The position numbers and the translations under genes were made by a program. This document shows positions 1 to 9,030 of a stretch of DNA of 64,000 bases, piece by piece. Location: contig CM077161.1 in NCBI GenBank assembly GCA_039583875.1, positions 62,935,885 to 62,999,884 on the forward strand, given 5' to 3'. The notes under the pieces were generated by a model that saw nothing but the letters and a program-made list of their open reading frames with translations, did no database searches and had not been told where the DNA came from. The stretch's first letter is position 1. Every line of letters begins with the position of its first letter. This stretch comes from Platanthera guangdongensis (taxonomy: Eukaryota; Streptophyta; Magnoliopsida; Asparagales; Orchidaceae).

Positions 1-641
1 AGATCCATATGCAAGAGGTATAAACACCTCACAGCATCTTTGTTTTCAATGCTTCTAAAGGTGGATCTAGTCTGCTTGCCCCTTTGACAAGCTGAGAAAA
101 TACCATCTTTAATACACTTAACTTGAGGACCATTCCTCACTAACTCTTTACTAAAGAGTTTGCCAATTGTCTTGTAGTTTAGATGGGCTAGCCTCTTGTG
201 CCATTTGACACAATGGGAGAATGTCTCATCAGCTACAAAACATACTTGAGAACCATTGGTCTCACACATAATGTCTAGGCAGTAGACATTTCTCTTTCTA
301 TAACCTGTCAAAATGATCTCTTGATCATTTGATCTCTTGATATGACAACCATCCTTGACAAATGAGATGTAATATCCTACCTCACTTAATTGACTTATAC
401 TAATTACGTTGTGTTTCAAACCTTTAACATAAGCCACTTGAGTAATGGTAACTAAGTTACTAGAAATGTTACCAAACCTTTTGATGATTCCTTTTTCAGA
501 ACCACCAAAGGTGACTTTAGGACCATCTTTGATTGGAGTGTAGTCCTTTAGCAATTCCCTTGTTCCAGTCATATGTCTGGAACATCCACTGTCCAAGTAC
601 CATATTGGGGCATGGCCACTTGGACTCACCTGCAAAACAGA
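1..641 (-). CDS. Copia pol start (element C): protease and GAG-pre-integrase region, partial
   Basis: The minus strand is open from the stop at 642 to the window edge, about 213 codons, in the same frame as gag. It begins with the copia aspartic protease active site WYLDSGCSRHMTG (about 585-545), whose Asp-Ser-Gly triad cleaves the polyprotein. A glycine-rich protease body follows. After that comes the GAG-pre-integrase zinc-binding block with the HKRLAHLNYK histidines and a CIKDGIFSACQRGKQ cysteine pair near positions 215-80, which is the integrase HHCC finger. No internal stop or frameshift was found. The integrase core, RT and RNase H should follow to the left of the window. Only the stop at 642 separates it from the gag zinc knuckle. 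Confidence 0.9.
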
Positions 642-1772
642 TTAGTGAACCTTAGAACCCAAAGAATTCTTGGGTCCTTGGTACTTGTTAGTTTGCATCC
701 TGACAAGGCTACCTGCTGGATTTCCAACAGGCAGTTTGCTACTCACTTTGGCACTAGCATTGTGCCCACAGTCCATTGCAAAGTGGCCTACCTTGCCACA
801 GCACCAACACTCAAACTTATTGTACCTTTGCTTAGGTACTGTCTTTGCTGTTTTATCTACAGCTGACTTGTTGAGAGTTGGGGCTTTGCCCTTGGACTTG
901 GACTTGGACTGAACAGTCCTTGCAGGTCTAGTAAATCCCAGTCCAGCTTTACCTTTGTGATGAACAAATTCATCAATTAAGGGTATAACTGACTTAGGTT
1001 TAGAAAACCTAGCAACTAAGTCCTTTTCCTTCTGAAGATTAATCTCCAGACTCTTGATTTGATCATTCTTAAATGATATAGTTCCCATCTGAATCACAGT
1101 TATGTGCTTCAGTCTGGCTATCTCATTAAGCTTTTGATCAAATAACTTCTCAAACTCAGTTGCAGCAGCTTTGAGATTAGCAATTTCCTTTGCCTGACTT
1201 TTGGCTAGGGACTTGCTCTTCTTATAAGCTTGCAACAGAACCTTATATTCATCTATCAACTGATGAATATCCTCTTCAGACTCAGATGCACTCTCATCAC
1301 TTGATGATGATGAATCTGATTCTGTACTGGCACAAGAAATTGAACTAAAAGAACAATGTTGTACCTTACTAGGTCCTGGCTGCTCCAAGATTTTATCACT
1401 TTCTGTCAATGCCATTAGCCCTTGACATTGACTGTCCTCTTGTTCATATATAGAATTCATAATTTGTATGAACTCTTCTTCTTCTTCCTCAGCAAACAGT
1501 CCTATATATGCCTCAGCATCTGACTCAGTTTCTGATGAAGATAAATCTGACAGGCTCTTGTCCTTTTTGGCAACAAATGACTTTTCTTTCTTGCCCTTGT
1601 ATTGATTCCTTTTCTTGTCACTAGACTCCTTCCTCTTCTCTGGACAGTCTGCAATGAGATGGCCTTGTCTATTACAGCAATAACATACTATCTTTAAAAG
1701 TGTTGCTTTGCTAGACTTGGTCTTTTTCCTGTCTTTCTTTGAAGACTTTTTATTCTGATGATAGTCTTCCTT
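642..1772 (-). CDS. Copia gag C-terminal half (element C): two zinc knuckles flanking a coiled coil
   Basis: This continues the gag frame after the TAA at 1773-1775. A first CCHC knuckle (CYCCNRQGHLIADC) lies near 1690-1645. It is followed by a Ser/Asp/Glu-rich acidic stretch, then a Lys/Glu/Leu-rich segment of about 100 residues (near 1270-990) that looks like a coiled coil. A basic linker and a second CCHC knuckle (CWCCGKVGHFAMDC, near 822-780) follow. CCHC knuckles bind the genomic RNA for packaging. The frame ends at TAA 642-644, just before the protease, so gag and pol are separated by one in-frame stop. The methionine at 1460 is only an internal ATG; the natural frame continues upstream from 1772. 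Confidence 0.88.
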   Translation of the reverse strand, partial: KEDYHQNKKSSKKDRKKTKSSKATLLKIVCYCCNRQGHLIADCPEKRKESSDKKRNQYKGKKEKSFVAKKDKSLSDLSSSETESDAEAYIGLFAEEEEEEFIQIMNSIYEQEDSQCQGLMALTESDKILEQPGPSKVQHCSFSSISCASTESDSSSSSDESASESEEDIHQLIDEYKVLLQAYKKSKSLAKSQAKEIANLKAAATEFEKLFDQKLNEIARLKHITVIQMGTISFKNDQIKSLEINLQKEKDLVARFSKPKSVIPLIDEFVHHKGKAGLGFTRPARTVQSKSKSKGKAPTLNKSAVDKTAKTVPKQRYNKFECWCCGKVGHFAMDCGHNASAKVSSKLPVGNPAGSLVRMQTNKYQGPKNSLGSKVH

Positions 1773-2684
1773 TTATTGTGAAGTAGATGGCCTTGTCCTC
1801 CAATGTTTCTTTTTTAAGAACTTCTGGAAATGTCTTGTGAAGGCAGCAAAGTTCTCATCACTTTCACTGCTTTCAGATTTTCTGCTGACTGACTCATCTG
1901 ACTCACATTCAGCTGCTTTTGGAGGTGGAGATGGTGACTTACTTCTATACTTTCTGGGGGCTTCTGTCTTGAAGGCCACTGTCCTTTCTTTGTGTTCATT
2001 TCTTGTAAATTTCTCCTCTTCTTTCCTCACAATTAACTGCATTTCATAGGACAACAGTTTGCCAAAAAGTGTTGGTGGAGGAATTTCTCCCAACTTTGTC
2101 ATTTCCCTAATGACACAGATCTTGGTGTCCCAATCTTTTGTTAGGGACCTTAGAAACTTATCATTGAGTTCATAATTACTGAACTCTCTGCCATAGGACA
2201 TGAGTTCATTCACAATCCTGTAGAACTTCTTATAGCACTCAGTTATGCTATCAGCTTTACCTTGTCTAAAACTTTCATATTCTTGATTTAGCAAGGATTT
2301 TCTATCTTGCCTTACTTCTTCAGAACCCTCCATATACACAATAAGAGTATCCCACATCTCTTTAGCTGTCTTACAGTGTATCAGATTCTGAAAAGTTGCA
2401 TCATCTATGGCACTCACTATGATGTTCTGAGCCCTCTTATCCATAGTGGCTAGAATAATTTCATCCTTTGTCATTTCATAGAAATCCTTAGGTGTTCTCT
2501 GATTTGCATCTAAGACTGACACCTTCATGGGCACATATGACCCTTCCTTTACTGTGATATAAATCCTAGGGTCTGAGGCTTCCATAAAAAGTCTCACCCT
2601 TTCCTTCCAGATCCCAAAGATCTCTTTCCTACATATGGGTAGCTTCATGGATCCCAATTCCTTGTGATTTTCAGTGGAACCCAT
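1773..2684 (-). CDS. Copia gag N-terminal capsid region (element C)
   Basis: An open frame of 303 codons starts at an ATG about 92 bases inside the primer binding site. It begins MGSTENHKELGSMKLP and contains the copia gag (DUF4219/UBN2-type) signature: a WKERVRLFMEASDPRIY block near residues 27-43, then the UBN2-type helices around NLIHCKTAKEMWDTL (about 100-115) and LNDKFLRSLTKDW (about 172-185). The C-terminal part is Ser/Pro/Lys-rich. It forms the particle shell of the retrotransposon. It is clearly homologous to gag of element J (49209-49976). The stop at 1773 (TAA after STSQ) is likely a mutation, because the same frame resumes directly into the first zinc knuckle. Confidence 0.92.
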   Translation of the reverse strand: MGSTENHKELGSMKLPICRKEIFGIWKERVRLFMEASDPRIYITVKEGSYVPMKVSVLDANQRTPKDFYEMTKDEIILATMDKRAQNIIVSAIDDATFQNLIHCKTAKEMWDTLIVYMEGSEEVRQDRKSLLNQEYESFRQGKADSITECYKKFYRIVNELMSYGREFSNYELNDKFLRSLTKDWDTKICVIREMTKLGEIPPPTLFGKLLSYEMQLIVRKEEEKFTRNEHKERTVAFKTEAPRKYRSKSPSPPPKAAECESDESVSRKSESSESDENFAAFTRHFQKFLKKKHWRTRPSTSQ

Positions 2685-2775
2685 GGTTCTTGATTTTCTT
2701 GATTCTGTAATTGACTTAGACTGAATCTGCCAATAGGATCTACTCAGACAGTTATGTCCCTTTTTGAGTAACCTC

Positions 2776-2787
2776 GCTTTGATACCA
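2776..2787 (-). other. Primer binding site of element C (initiator tRNA-Met type)
   Basis: On the minus strand this reads TGGTATCAAAGC, two bases after the LTR end. It differs by one base from the usual plant copia primer site TGGTATCAGAGC, which is complementary to the 3' end of initiator tRNA-Met. Confidence 0.88.
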
Positions 2788-3655
2788 CTTGAAAGATATT
2801 GTACCTAAACACCTAGAGGGGGGGGGGTGAATAGGTGACTTGAATCTTTTTAACTTTTTATGGCAGCAATCAGTTTCTAACACATATTTATATCTACTTT
2901 TGCACAACAATCACACAGCAATCACAGTATATCACAGCACACAGTGGACACACAGTTTTATATTGGTTCCCCAAGGTTTGGGTACATTCACTTTCCCCCT
3001 TCACCTATCTAGCAGTGTACTAGATTCGGCCCAACTTCTCCACTATCTCAGAACCCAAAACAAGTTCCTACACCTCAGGCCCAAGGCCCTACAACTCAGC
3101 TTCTTCACAAAGCCTACACTCAACCACCAAGGCCTACACTCAGCCACCAAGGCCTACACTCAGCCACCAAGGCCTACACTCAGAGATTTATATCTCCTAC
3201 ACTCAGCCTTTATAATTACAGGCTTACAAGACTCAGATCCAAAGGATCCTACAAGATAAAATGAATACAAAAATTATAACTCAACAACTCAGTGACAAGA
3301 GAGAAGAGTTGTGAGATTCTTGATGAGTTCTTGGAAGAACTCAGCTGAAATCAATCTGACTTAGCTTTCTTCAAAGCTTCTTGAATGTAGAACTCAATTA
3401 GATTGACCCCTTCTGCAGTTGATCCTTGATCTCTGCTACTTAAGATTCAGAATAAATCTGAACCCTTCTTCTCAGTCTGGTTCCAACAACTAATTTCTTG
3501 GATGGAGCTCTCTCTCTCCAACTTCTTAGATCTGCACTTGATTGTTCAAGGAATAGCTAGATCTTCTTTGTTAAATACTTGATCAATAATTTGAACCACT
3601 TGAACTTGTGTTCAATTGATCTCTTCAACAACAGTTTCTGTAGACTGTATAAGCC

Positions 3656-3663
3656 TATTTATA
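3656..3663 (-). promoter_or_regulatory. TATA box of element C LTR promoter
   Basis: On the minus strand this reads TATAAATA in the context GGCATATAAATAGGC. It lies about 120 bases downstream, in the transcription direction, of the GTGTCGACAC array. That is the expected place for the U3 promoter of the element. Confidence 0.6.
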
Positions 3664-3783
3664 TGCCTTCTTCATGGTAACCGGCTGGTCCGGTTCATAA
3701 CTGAATTCTGACAACTCTGACAGGTGCTGTAGACCGGCTGGAATGGCAGTTGTCAAGTCATCCAGTCAGTTCTTGAAAATTCT

Positions 3784-4686
3784 GTAACTGTCTCCAAGTG
3801 TCGAGACTGTCTGTCTTTAAGTGTCGACACTTATAGACCAAGTGTCGACACATGTTGTCTAAGTGTCGACACTAGCCTACAAGGTGTCGACACAACTCCT
3901 TGTGTAGTAGATTTTATATCTCGACACTACTTCTTCTTCATGGGTCGACACTGAAATTGAGTGTCGACACAAGTACTTGTACTTCAGTATTTTGCTGAAT
4001 TCTTCTAAGTGTCGACACAACACCTTTGTGTCGACACATCTTCATGTGTTGAACTCGCTGAGTGTCGACACTTCTTCTTGGTGTCGACACATGTCTTCAG
4101 TGTTGATACTTGCTGAGTGTCGACACATTGCTCTGGGTGTCGACACATTCTTCTTCTGTCGAGACTCTGGCTGAGTGTCGACACATTCCCTTAGTGTCGA
4201 CACTTGTACTTAGAATATTTTTGTTGAACTTTGCTGATCTTTACTAAGTGTCGACACAGCTCCTTGTGCCGACACTTTCTTCAAGTGTTGAGTCTTCAGC
4301 TGAGTATCGACACATACTTTCTTGTGTCGACACTTTCTTCAAGTGTTGACTCTTCTTCCGTGTGTCGACACATTGTTCTGGGTGTCGACACTTGTACTTA
4401 GTTTCTGCTGACTTTTGCTGAGTGTCGACACAGCCTCCAAGTGTCGACACTTTCTGGTGTAGACACAGTTCTTCTAGGTGTCGACACTGCTGTTAAGTGT
4501 CGACACTGCTTCACTGCACTTTTCTTCACTGAGTGTCGACACAGCTCCTTGTGTCGACACTTTCTGTCTGGTGTCGACTCAGCATCCCTGGTGTCGACAC
4601 AATGACTCCAAGTGTCGACACTTCTTGCCTGGGTGTCGACACAAGTCTTCTTAAGTGTCGACACTTTCCCTCTGAGTGTCGACACA
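3784..4686. repeat. Array of about 30 copies of the palindrome GTGTCGACAC
   Basis: The perfect 10-bp palindrome GTGTCGACAC occurs roughly 30 times, for example at 3821, 3842, 3863, 3884, 3961, 4063, 4116, 4535, 4551, 4594 and 4677. Spacers are irregular (about 8-50 bases) and rich in CTTCTT-like pyrimidine motifs, and several near-copies have one or two changes. Pairs of palindromes about 17-21 bases apart recur with longer gaps between pairs, so the higher-order unit is roughly 55-60 bases. The array fills the U3 of element C upstream of its TATA box. Confidence 0.95.
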
Positions 4687-4776
4687 TGGACTTAGAAACT
4701 TTTTTTTTCTTTCCTGCAAATACTTAACCTGCACAAGTGAACTCAAAACACATCAAATACATTTTGATGTATATCA

Positions 4777-4998
4777 TTGAGTTGGGTGAGGCTTCTTCAA
4801 ATCAGGTACATTTAAACCAATGTACCCAACAGCGCCATCTACCTTCACCTTCCACGGAGTCGGACGAGTGAGCTCTTCCTCCACCACCTCAATCACGTAA
4901 TCGGCCAAAAAGTCAGCCATTGCTTGGGCCTTGATCGAGAGGAGGGGGATGAAGGAGATGTCGAACTCTCTCAACTCCACCAAACACTTGTCCAGCCT
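4777..4998 (-). pseudogene. Gypsy RNase H end and second RNase H-like domain (element A fragment)
   Basis: The minus-strand frame from 4983 begins with the end of the RT-linked RNase H connection (VELREFDISF, then KAQAMADFLADY). It continues through a short linker to WKVKVDGAVGYIG, which resembles the start of the extra archaeal-type RNase H of Tat-clade elements (usual motif W.LYVDGS). At 4998 it meets element B, and the upstream part of the same frame is found at 14373. At 4777 it meets the LTR end of element C, so the second RNase H is cut after a few residues. Confidence 0.78.
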
Positions 4999-7259
4999 TG
5001 TAACACCCCAAATCCCAAAATTGGGTTAAGGCTGGGCAAAACGGCCTGAGACACGAGCGTGTCCCAGGCCGTGTCCTGTTCCGTATGGTTTATCAGCCTG
5101 TCGATTGCTCGAAGAAATGTATTCGACGAGTTCGTGAGAGGGAATATTGCCCACGACACGGGCGTGTCCGAGGCCGTGTCCTCCTCTGGTTCGATGAACG
5201 CCACTCGAGTAAATGAACTCGACGATACTCGAGTGGGGAACACGGCCTGTGACACGGGCGTGCCACATGGTCGTGTCCTTCTCTGGATTTGGCCAATGCA
5301 ACGAGGCTTGGTGAACACGGGTGGGACATGGGCTTGTCTGAAGCCGTGTCAGGGCACACGGCCTGTGACGCGAGCGTGTTACATGGCAGTGTCCTGTTCG
5401 AGTAAAGTCGATTGTGTGCTGCTTAAAGTACACGGCCTGTGACACGTGCGTGTCACAGGCCGTGTCAGTCTAAAAAATAGGTTTTTGAAGGTGATTCGTG
5501 GTCGTTCATTCCCTCCAAGCAGTATCTAACGATCCAGGTTTTCCCCTGCTGCTTTTAGGCCGAGATATGAGATATTCACTCTCATTTAGTCTTAGCTATT
5601 CTCTTTCTAAAAGAGATAGAGAGAAGGGAGAGCAAGTAGGAGGCGGAGAAAGGGATCCGGCCGTCGGTGGAGCTTCAGAGTTCCGAATCGAGATCCGAGG
5701 CCAGATTTGTGGAGGCAAGGCCGCTGCGGTGCTTTCTAACTGGCGACATTTCCATGGCTCCAAATAGGTCATCAAGGGTAACGATCTACCTTCTTGGACA
5801 TGTGAAATCCTTCTTTTTGGCATGTGCATGGATTTCCCCCAACAGACGGTGGATTGCGTAGGGATTTCCCTTGGGTTGATTCTTGGAATCCCCAATATTC
5901 TTACATATAGATCCGAAAATATGTAGTGCGGAATAGGCATGCTGTGTGAAGCCCATCTGGATAGGTTGGTCTGGATTGGTGATATTTCATTTGAACACTG
6001 GAGAAGACTTCGTGGTTAAACGTGTAGTTTGTGGAGTCAATGGGTTGGACCTGTGAAGGGCAGTAGTAGGAAGTACTGGAGTGGTAGTCTAAGAAAATAC
6101 CCTTATGATATTGTGCTGTGTGCTACGGCAAGACCAGTTTTCTGGCACTGCAGGATGCTGCAGGGTTTGGGCAGAGTTGGGTGCAGAAAGAGAGTTTCTG
6201 CTGAACCCGCTAAGCGATCGTGAAGGACGCTAGCATGAACTCCCCTGGTTGATTGTGAAGCCAGTCTTTGGTGGATAGTGTGGATATGGTGAAGCCAATT
6301 CTTAGTGGATACTATGGCTATAGTAAGCTGTGAGCTCTTAAAAAGGCTTCGTGCCGAACAAGAAAGGTGAAACCGACCCGCACCTTAGATTTGGCCTCAA
6401 GTACATTGGTATTCGTGATGGCAAGACGACTTGAGCAATGGGGGGTGGCTGATCCATACCTGCGTTATGTCCGTCCGACTTGGAGAACTGAAAGTGTAGT
6501 CAGTTGGAGCGCATAATGAGAGTCTTAGGCCTGCACGCTGTTAAGACTAAATGCTCAATACCATTGGGTTTTGGACTGTGAATGGTGCTGTTGGCCCTAG
6601 TTTTTCGACTCACCAAGAATGTGCCCTAAGTGCACGTATCGTCAGGCCAGCTGGCTGACGGTTGTGATGTATTGTTTGTGCGTGAGAGCATATTGTGTGA
6701 TATATCTGCCTATGAATTGCTATGCCTACAGGGAAGGAATACCACTGCCACGGGAAAGGGGTAGGGTGGTTATAAATTGGTCAGCTGAATGCTGACCATT
6801 GCCTTGTTTGCCACCGCTTAGTGGGTTGTCCTTGTGCAGGTGGTGGAGAGCCGAGCGGGACATATAAGGGCTGATGTCCCTGCTACTGCTGCTGCTGCTG
6901 CTAAACCTTGAAGGCTAAGCAAAGAATGTTGTGTTTTGTTCATGTGTGGCCGGCCTGCGCGCCGATGTTTGGAATCCACACTTGTAAAGAGTAACTATAA
7001 GGCCATAAGGCCAAACGATATTGTGTTTGTTATACATTCCTTCGAGAGTTTATATATAACTGTGGTTGTTCATATATAGTGGACATTCATGGTTGGGGTT
7101 CTGTATTATTGTTAAAAGCTTCTGCTAGAATGCTTTGTATTAGGATGTGACTATAACTTGGTATTAACCTATAACGCTTCCTCCTATTTTGTGGCATATG
7201 GTGTGGGGCCCCTGCCAGACCTTCTATTATATTCTATATGAACGGATGGAGTCGTTACA
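4999..7259 (+). repeat. 5' LTR of element B (2,261 bp)
   Basis: It starts TGTAACACCCC and ends GTTACA immediately before the primer site. The first 470 bases hold a dense field of inverted repeats built from GACACG/CGTGTC and ACTCGAGT. The rest has no coding function. Its start and its body match the start and body of element I (46454-47213), and in reverse orientation it matches element K (51052-53750), so B, I and K form one family. Confidence 0.93.
5040..5466. repeat. Inverted-repeat field in B 5' LTR (GACACG...CGTGTC and ACTCGAGT)
   Basis: Repeated units contain CACGGCCTG(T)GACACGNGCGTGTC and its reverse complement, about every 60-100 bases, with two ACTCGAGT sites between them. The last unit (5430-5465) is a perfect hairpin. 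Its 17-bp arms are ACACGGCCTGTGACACG (5430-5446) and the reverse complement (5449-5465), around a 2-base spacer. The equivalent in the 3' LTR is 12176-12606, where the terminal hairpin is imperfect. Confidence 0.9.
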
Positions 7260-7263
7260 TTTT

Positions 7264-7275
7264 GGTATCAGACTA
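7264..7275 (+). other. Primer binding site of element B (initiator tRNA-Met type)
   Basis: TGGTATCAGACT lies five bases after the 5' LTR end. It matches the plant initiator tRNA-Met primer site TGGTATCAGAGC in its first ten bases. Confidence 0.85.
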
Positions 7276-7542
7276 TCTCGGTCTTCCGCTTTCGAATTCG
7301 TAGTCGAATTTTTTTGTGGGGTGGCGAGCACGTGTCAGTACGAACCGCATTAACACTAATGAACTCAAGAATGTCCACTTAGGAATGCAAAGACACTTGT
7401 TTGAGGAACCTGTGCATTCCTAAATTATTTTTATTTCTTGTGCGAGGTCGCTAATGTGTGTCTTGTTCAGCTATAGGGGACTCAGAGTGATGTTGGGTAC
7501 TCTAAGCCCCAGCATTCTGATGAGAGTACGACACCAGCTGAG

Positions 7543-8640
7543 GTGCCTACACCTCCCCCTTCTGCGGAAACTGTCTGCTTAGTTGCTGAGGCACTGTTTG
7601 CAATCTTTCATGCACAGCCTGGTGGGCAAGCGCAGCCGGCAGTGGTGTTAGAACAGGTTGGGGCAAGACCAGAACCTGTTGCGGCTGTGGATCCTGCAGC
7701 AGCTAAACGGCAGTTCAAGCAACTCATGAGCTTCAATCCTCCTATGTTTACAGGCATGGGATCCCCTACGCAGGAAGAGGATTGGTTGTCGCGCGTCAAG
7801 CGTATATTGACGGCGATTAGGACGGAGGGAGATCAGAAGGTCAACTTGGCCAACTTCTTATTAGAAGGAGAGGCTTGGCTATGGTGGGACGAGATAGAGT
7901 TACACCACTTAGCGGGCAGGCAATTAACACAAGTCTCGATTGAGGAGTTCTCGCGACTATTGTTGGCAAATTACCTACCAAAGGCACAACACATTGCCAT
8001 GGAAAATGAGTTCCAACGGCTAACGCAAGGAGAAATTAGTGTTGAGACTTACCTGCATGAGTTCGCAAGGTTTGGATGTTATGCCAGCTCTATCTTCGCC
8101 GATGAGCAGCGGAAAACCAATAGGTTCTATGAAGGGTTGCGGGATGAGTTGCGATTCTTGCTCTCGAGTTCGGTGAACCAAGGGTTTCAGGCATTGGTCG
8201 ACACTGCGTGTGCGCTGGAGAAAGATATGAAGCGGGTGCAAGGAAAAAGGGCCTTGGTTGTGACAAAGCAAGAGTTCAAAGCGCCCCGTCCTGTAAAATC
8301 GTACTATCAAAAGAAATGGGGCAAGAGGTCCAAGCCTTCTGGGAAAGCTCCTTCAACAGTTCTGTCGGGGGCAACTTCGAGGCCAGAGACTCGTACCAGC
8401 TTTACATGTGGCAAAGTGGGGCATATAGCCCGTGATTGTCGGGCTGGTCCACCAAAGGGTGAAAAGAAGACGGGAGCGTCTTATGCTGAGAAGGGAAAGA
8501 CAGTGGTGGAGTCCTCTACATCCCAGGCGCAGCCCCAAGTCTGTAACCTTGGACAGCAGGACACCATTAAGCAAAGTGACGTCGTAATAGGTACGATTTA
8601 TGTTATTAATTGCTTTTCTTGTTGCATGCTTTGTGTGTAG
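7543..8640 (+). pseudogene. Gypsy gag (element B), with damaged zinc knuckle
   Basis: About 365 codons are open. The frame is already open upstream from about 7477, so the GTG at 7543 is not a meaningful start. The retrotransposon gag domain covers roughly residues 60-200, with PMFTGMGSPTQEEDWL, EAWLWWDE, FSRLLLANYLP and the QGEISVETYLHEFARF block typical of Tekay-like gags. The C-terminal zinc knuckle reads SFTCGKVGHIARDC: the first zinc-binding Cys of CX2C is Ser, so it is CCHC without its first ligand. Upstream, 7260-7476 is an untranslated leader. The frame stops at 8638-8640, and the protease resumes in the same frame at 8644. Confidence 0.88.
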
Positions 8641-8643
8641 CTT

Positions 8644-9030
8644 GTGTGTGATGTGTTTGCCACAAGCTTTGTTTTAATTCAGAACACGCTGGCGAGAGCA
8701 CTATTTGATATGGGTGCTTTGCATTCATTTCTATCTAAGTACTTTGTAACTCGAATTGGAGTACCGAGTCATGTAACGACAGATAGCGTAAGGGTGTCAT
8801 TACCAAATGGATGTTTGATGCATTTGGAACGGGCTTGTGATGTGGCGGTTCAAATTAGAAGTCAGGATTTCTATTTGAATGCATCTGTGCTACCAATATC
8901 AGAATTTGATGTGATTTTTGGTATGAACTGGCTTTCGGAGCAGCATGCCATTATGATTGCAAGTCAAAAGAGGTTACAACAGGCCAGAATCCTAAGCTTG
9001 AGACTAAGTTCGCTGGTATGCAAGGGGTGA
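8644..9030 (+). pseudogene. Retropepsin-like protease region (element B)
   Basis: The frame continues the gag frame after one stop. It contains LFDMGALHSFLSKYF near residues 20-34. This is the retroviral-type aspartic protease active site, with the usual LFDTGASHSF altered at Thr (Met) and Ser (Leu), so catalysis is doubtful. [10 protein letters not shown] near residues 93-102 is the typical C-terminal protease helix. After about residue 110 the frame shifts, and RT is read in another frame from 9018. Confidence 0.85.

Larger units (their letters stand above)
1..4776 (-). mobile_element. Element C: Ty1/copia retrotransposon, 5' part, nearly intact
   Basis: Read on the minus strand, this is the 5' LTR (2790-4776), a primer binding site, gag and the start of pol, running off the left edge. 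From 2684 down to position 1 there is a single reading frame interrupted only by TAA codons at 1773-1775 and 642-644. It sits in the RNase H region of element A. The right-flank bases 4777-4781 (ttgag) should recur beyond the 3' LTR, outside the window. LTR end, primer site and gag resemble element J, so the two are related lineages. Long LTRs and a long coiled-coil gag suggest a SIRE- or Tork-like copia, but the clade is not certain. Confidence 0.92.
2790..4776 (-). repeat. 5' LTR of element C (about 1,987 bp)
   Basis: The inner boundary is set by TTTCA directly before the primer site (2790). The outer boundary is placed at TGATATAC on the minus strand (4776), where the sequence changes to the RNase H frame of element A. 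The other LTR is outside the window, so the outer end is inferred. On the minus strand the U3 carries a large palindrome array (3784-4686), followed by a TATA box (3656-3663) and a transcribed R/U5 part ending in a C-rich CACCCCC stretch. Three imperfect 19-20-bp repeats (about 3120-3182) lie in the R/U5 part. No coding function is seen. Confidence 0.85.

Noticed and set aside
3784..4686. CRISPR-like look of short repeats with spacers (also 47540-48262)
   Set aside because: The repeats are 10-bp palindromes with irregular spacers inside plant LTRs. There are no cas genes and the genome is eukaryotic.
3977..4727. Several ORFs on both strands encoding repeated CVDT/CRHS-like peptides
   Set aside because: They are translations of the GTGTCGACAC array, open in many frames only because the repeat lacks stops.
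5059..5442. Overlapping ORFs in B LTR (also 12087-12582, 46378-47064 and 53075-53819)
   Set aside because: They are palindromic GACACG/CGTGTC units giving open frames on both strands. They are not conserved as proteins.
7264..7275. tRNA gene fragments at the primer sites
   Set aside because: The 10-19-base matches to tRNA 3' ends are the primer binding sites expected for LTR elements. No cloverleaf is present.
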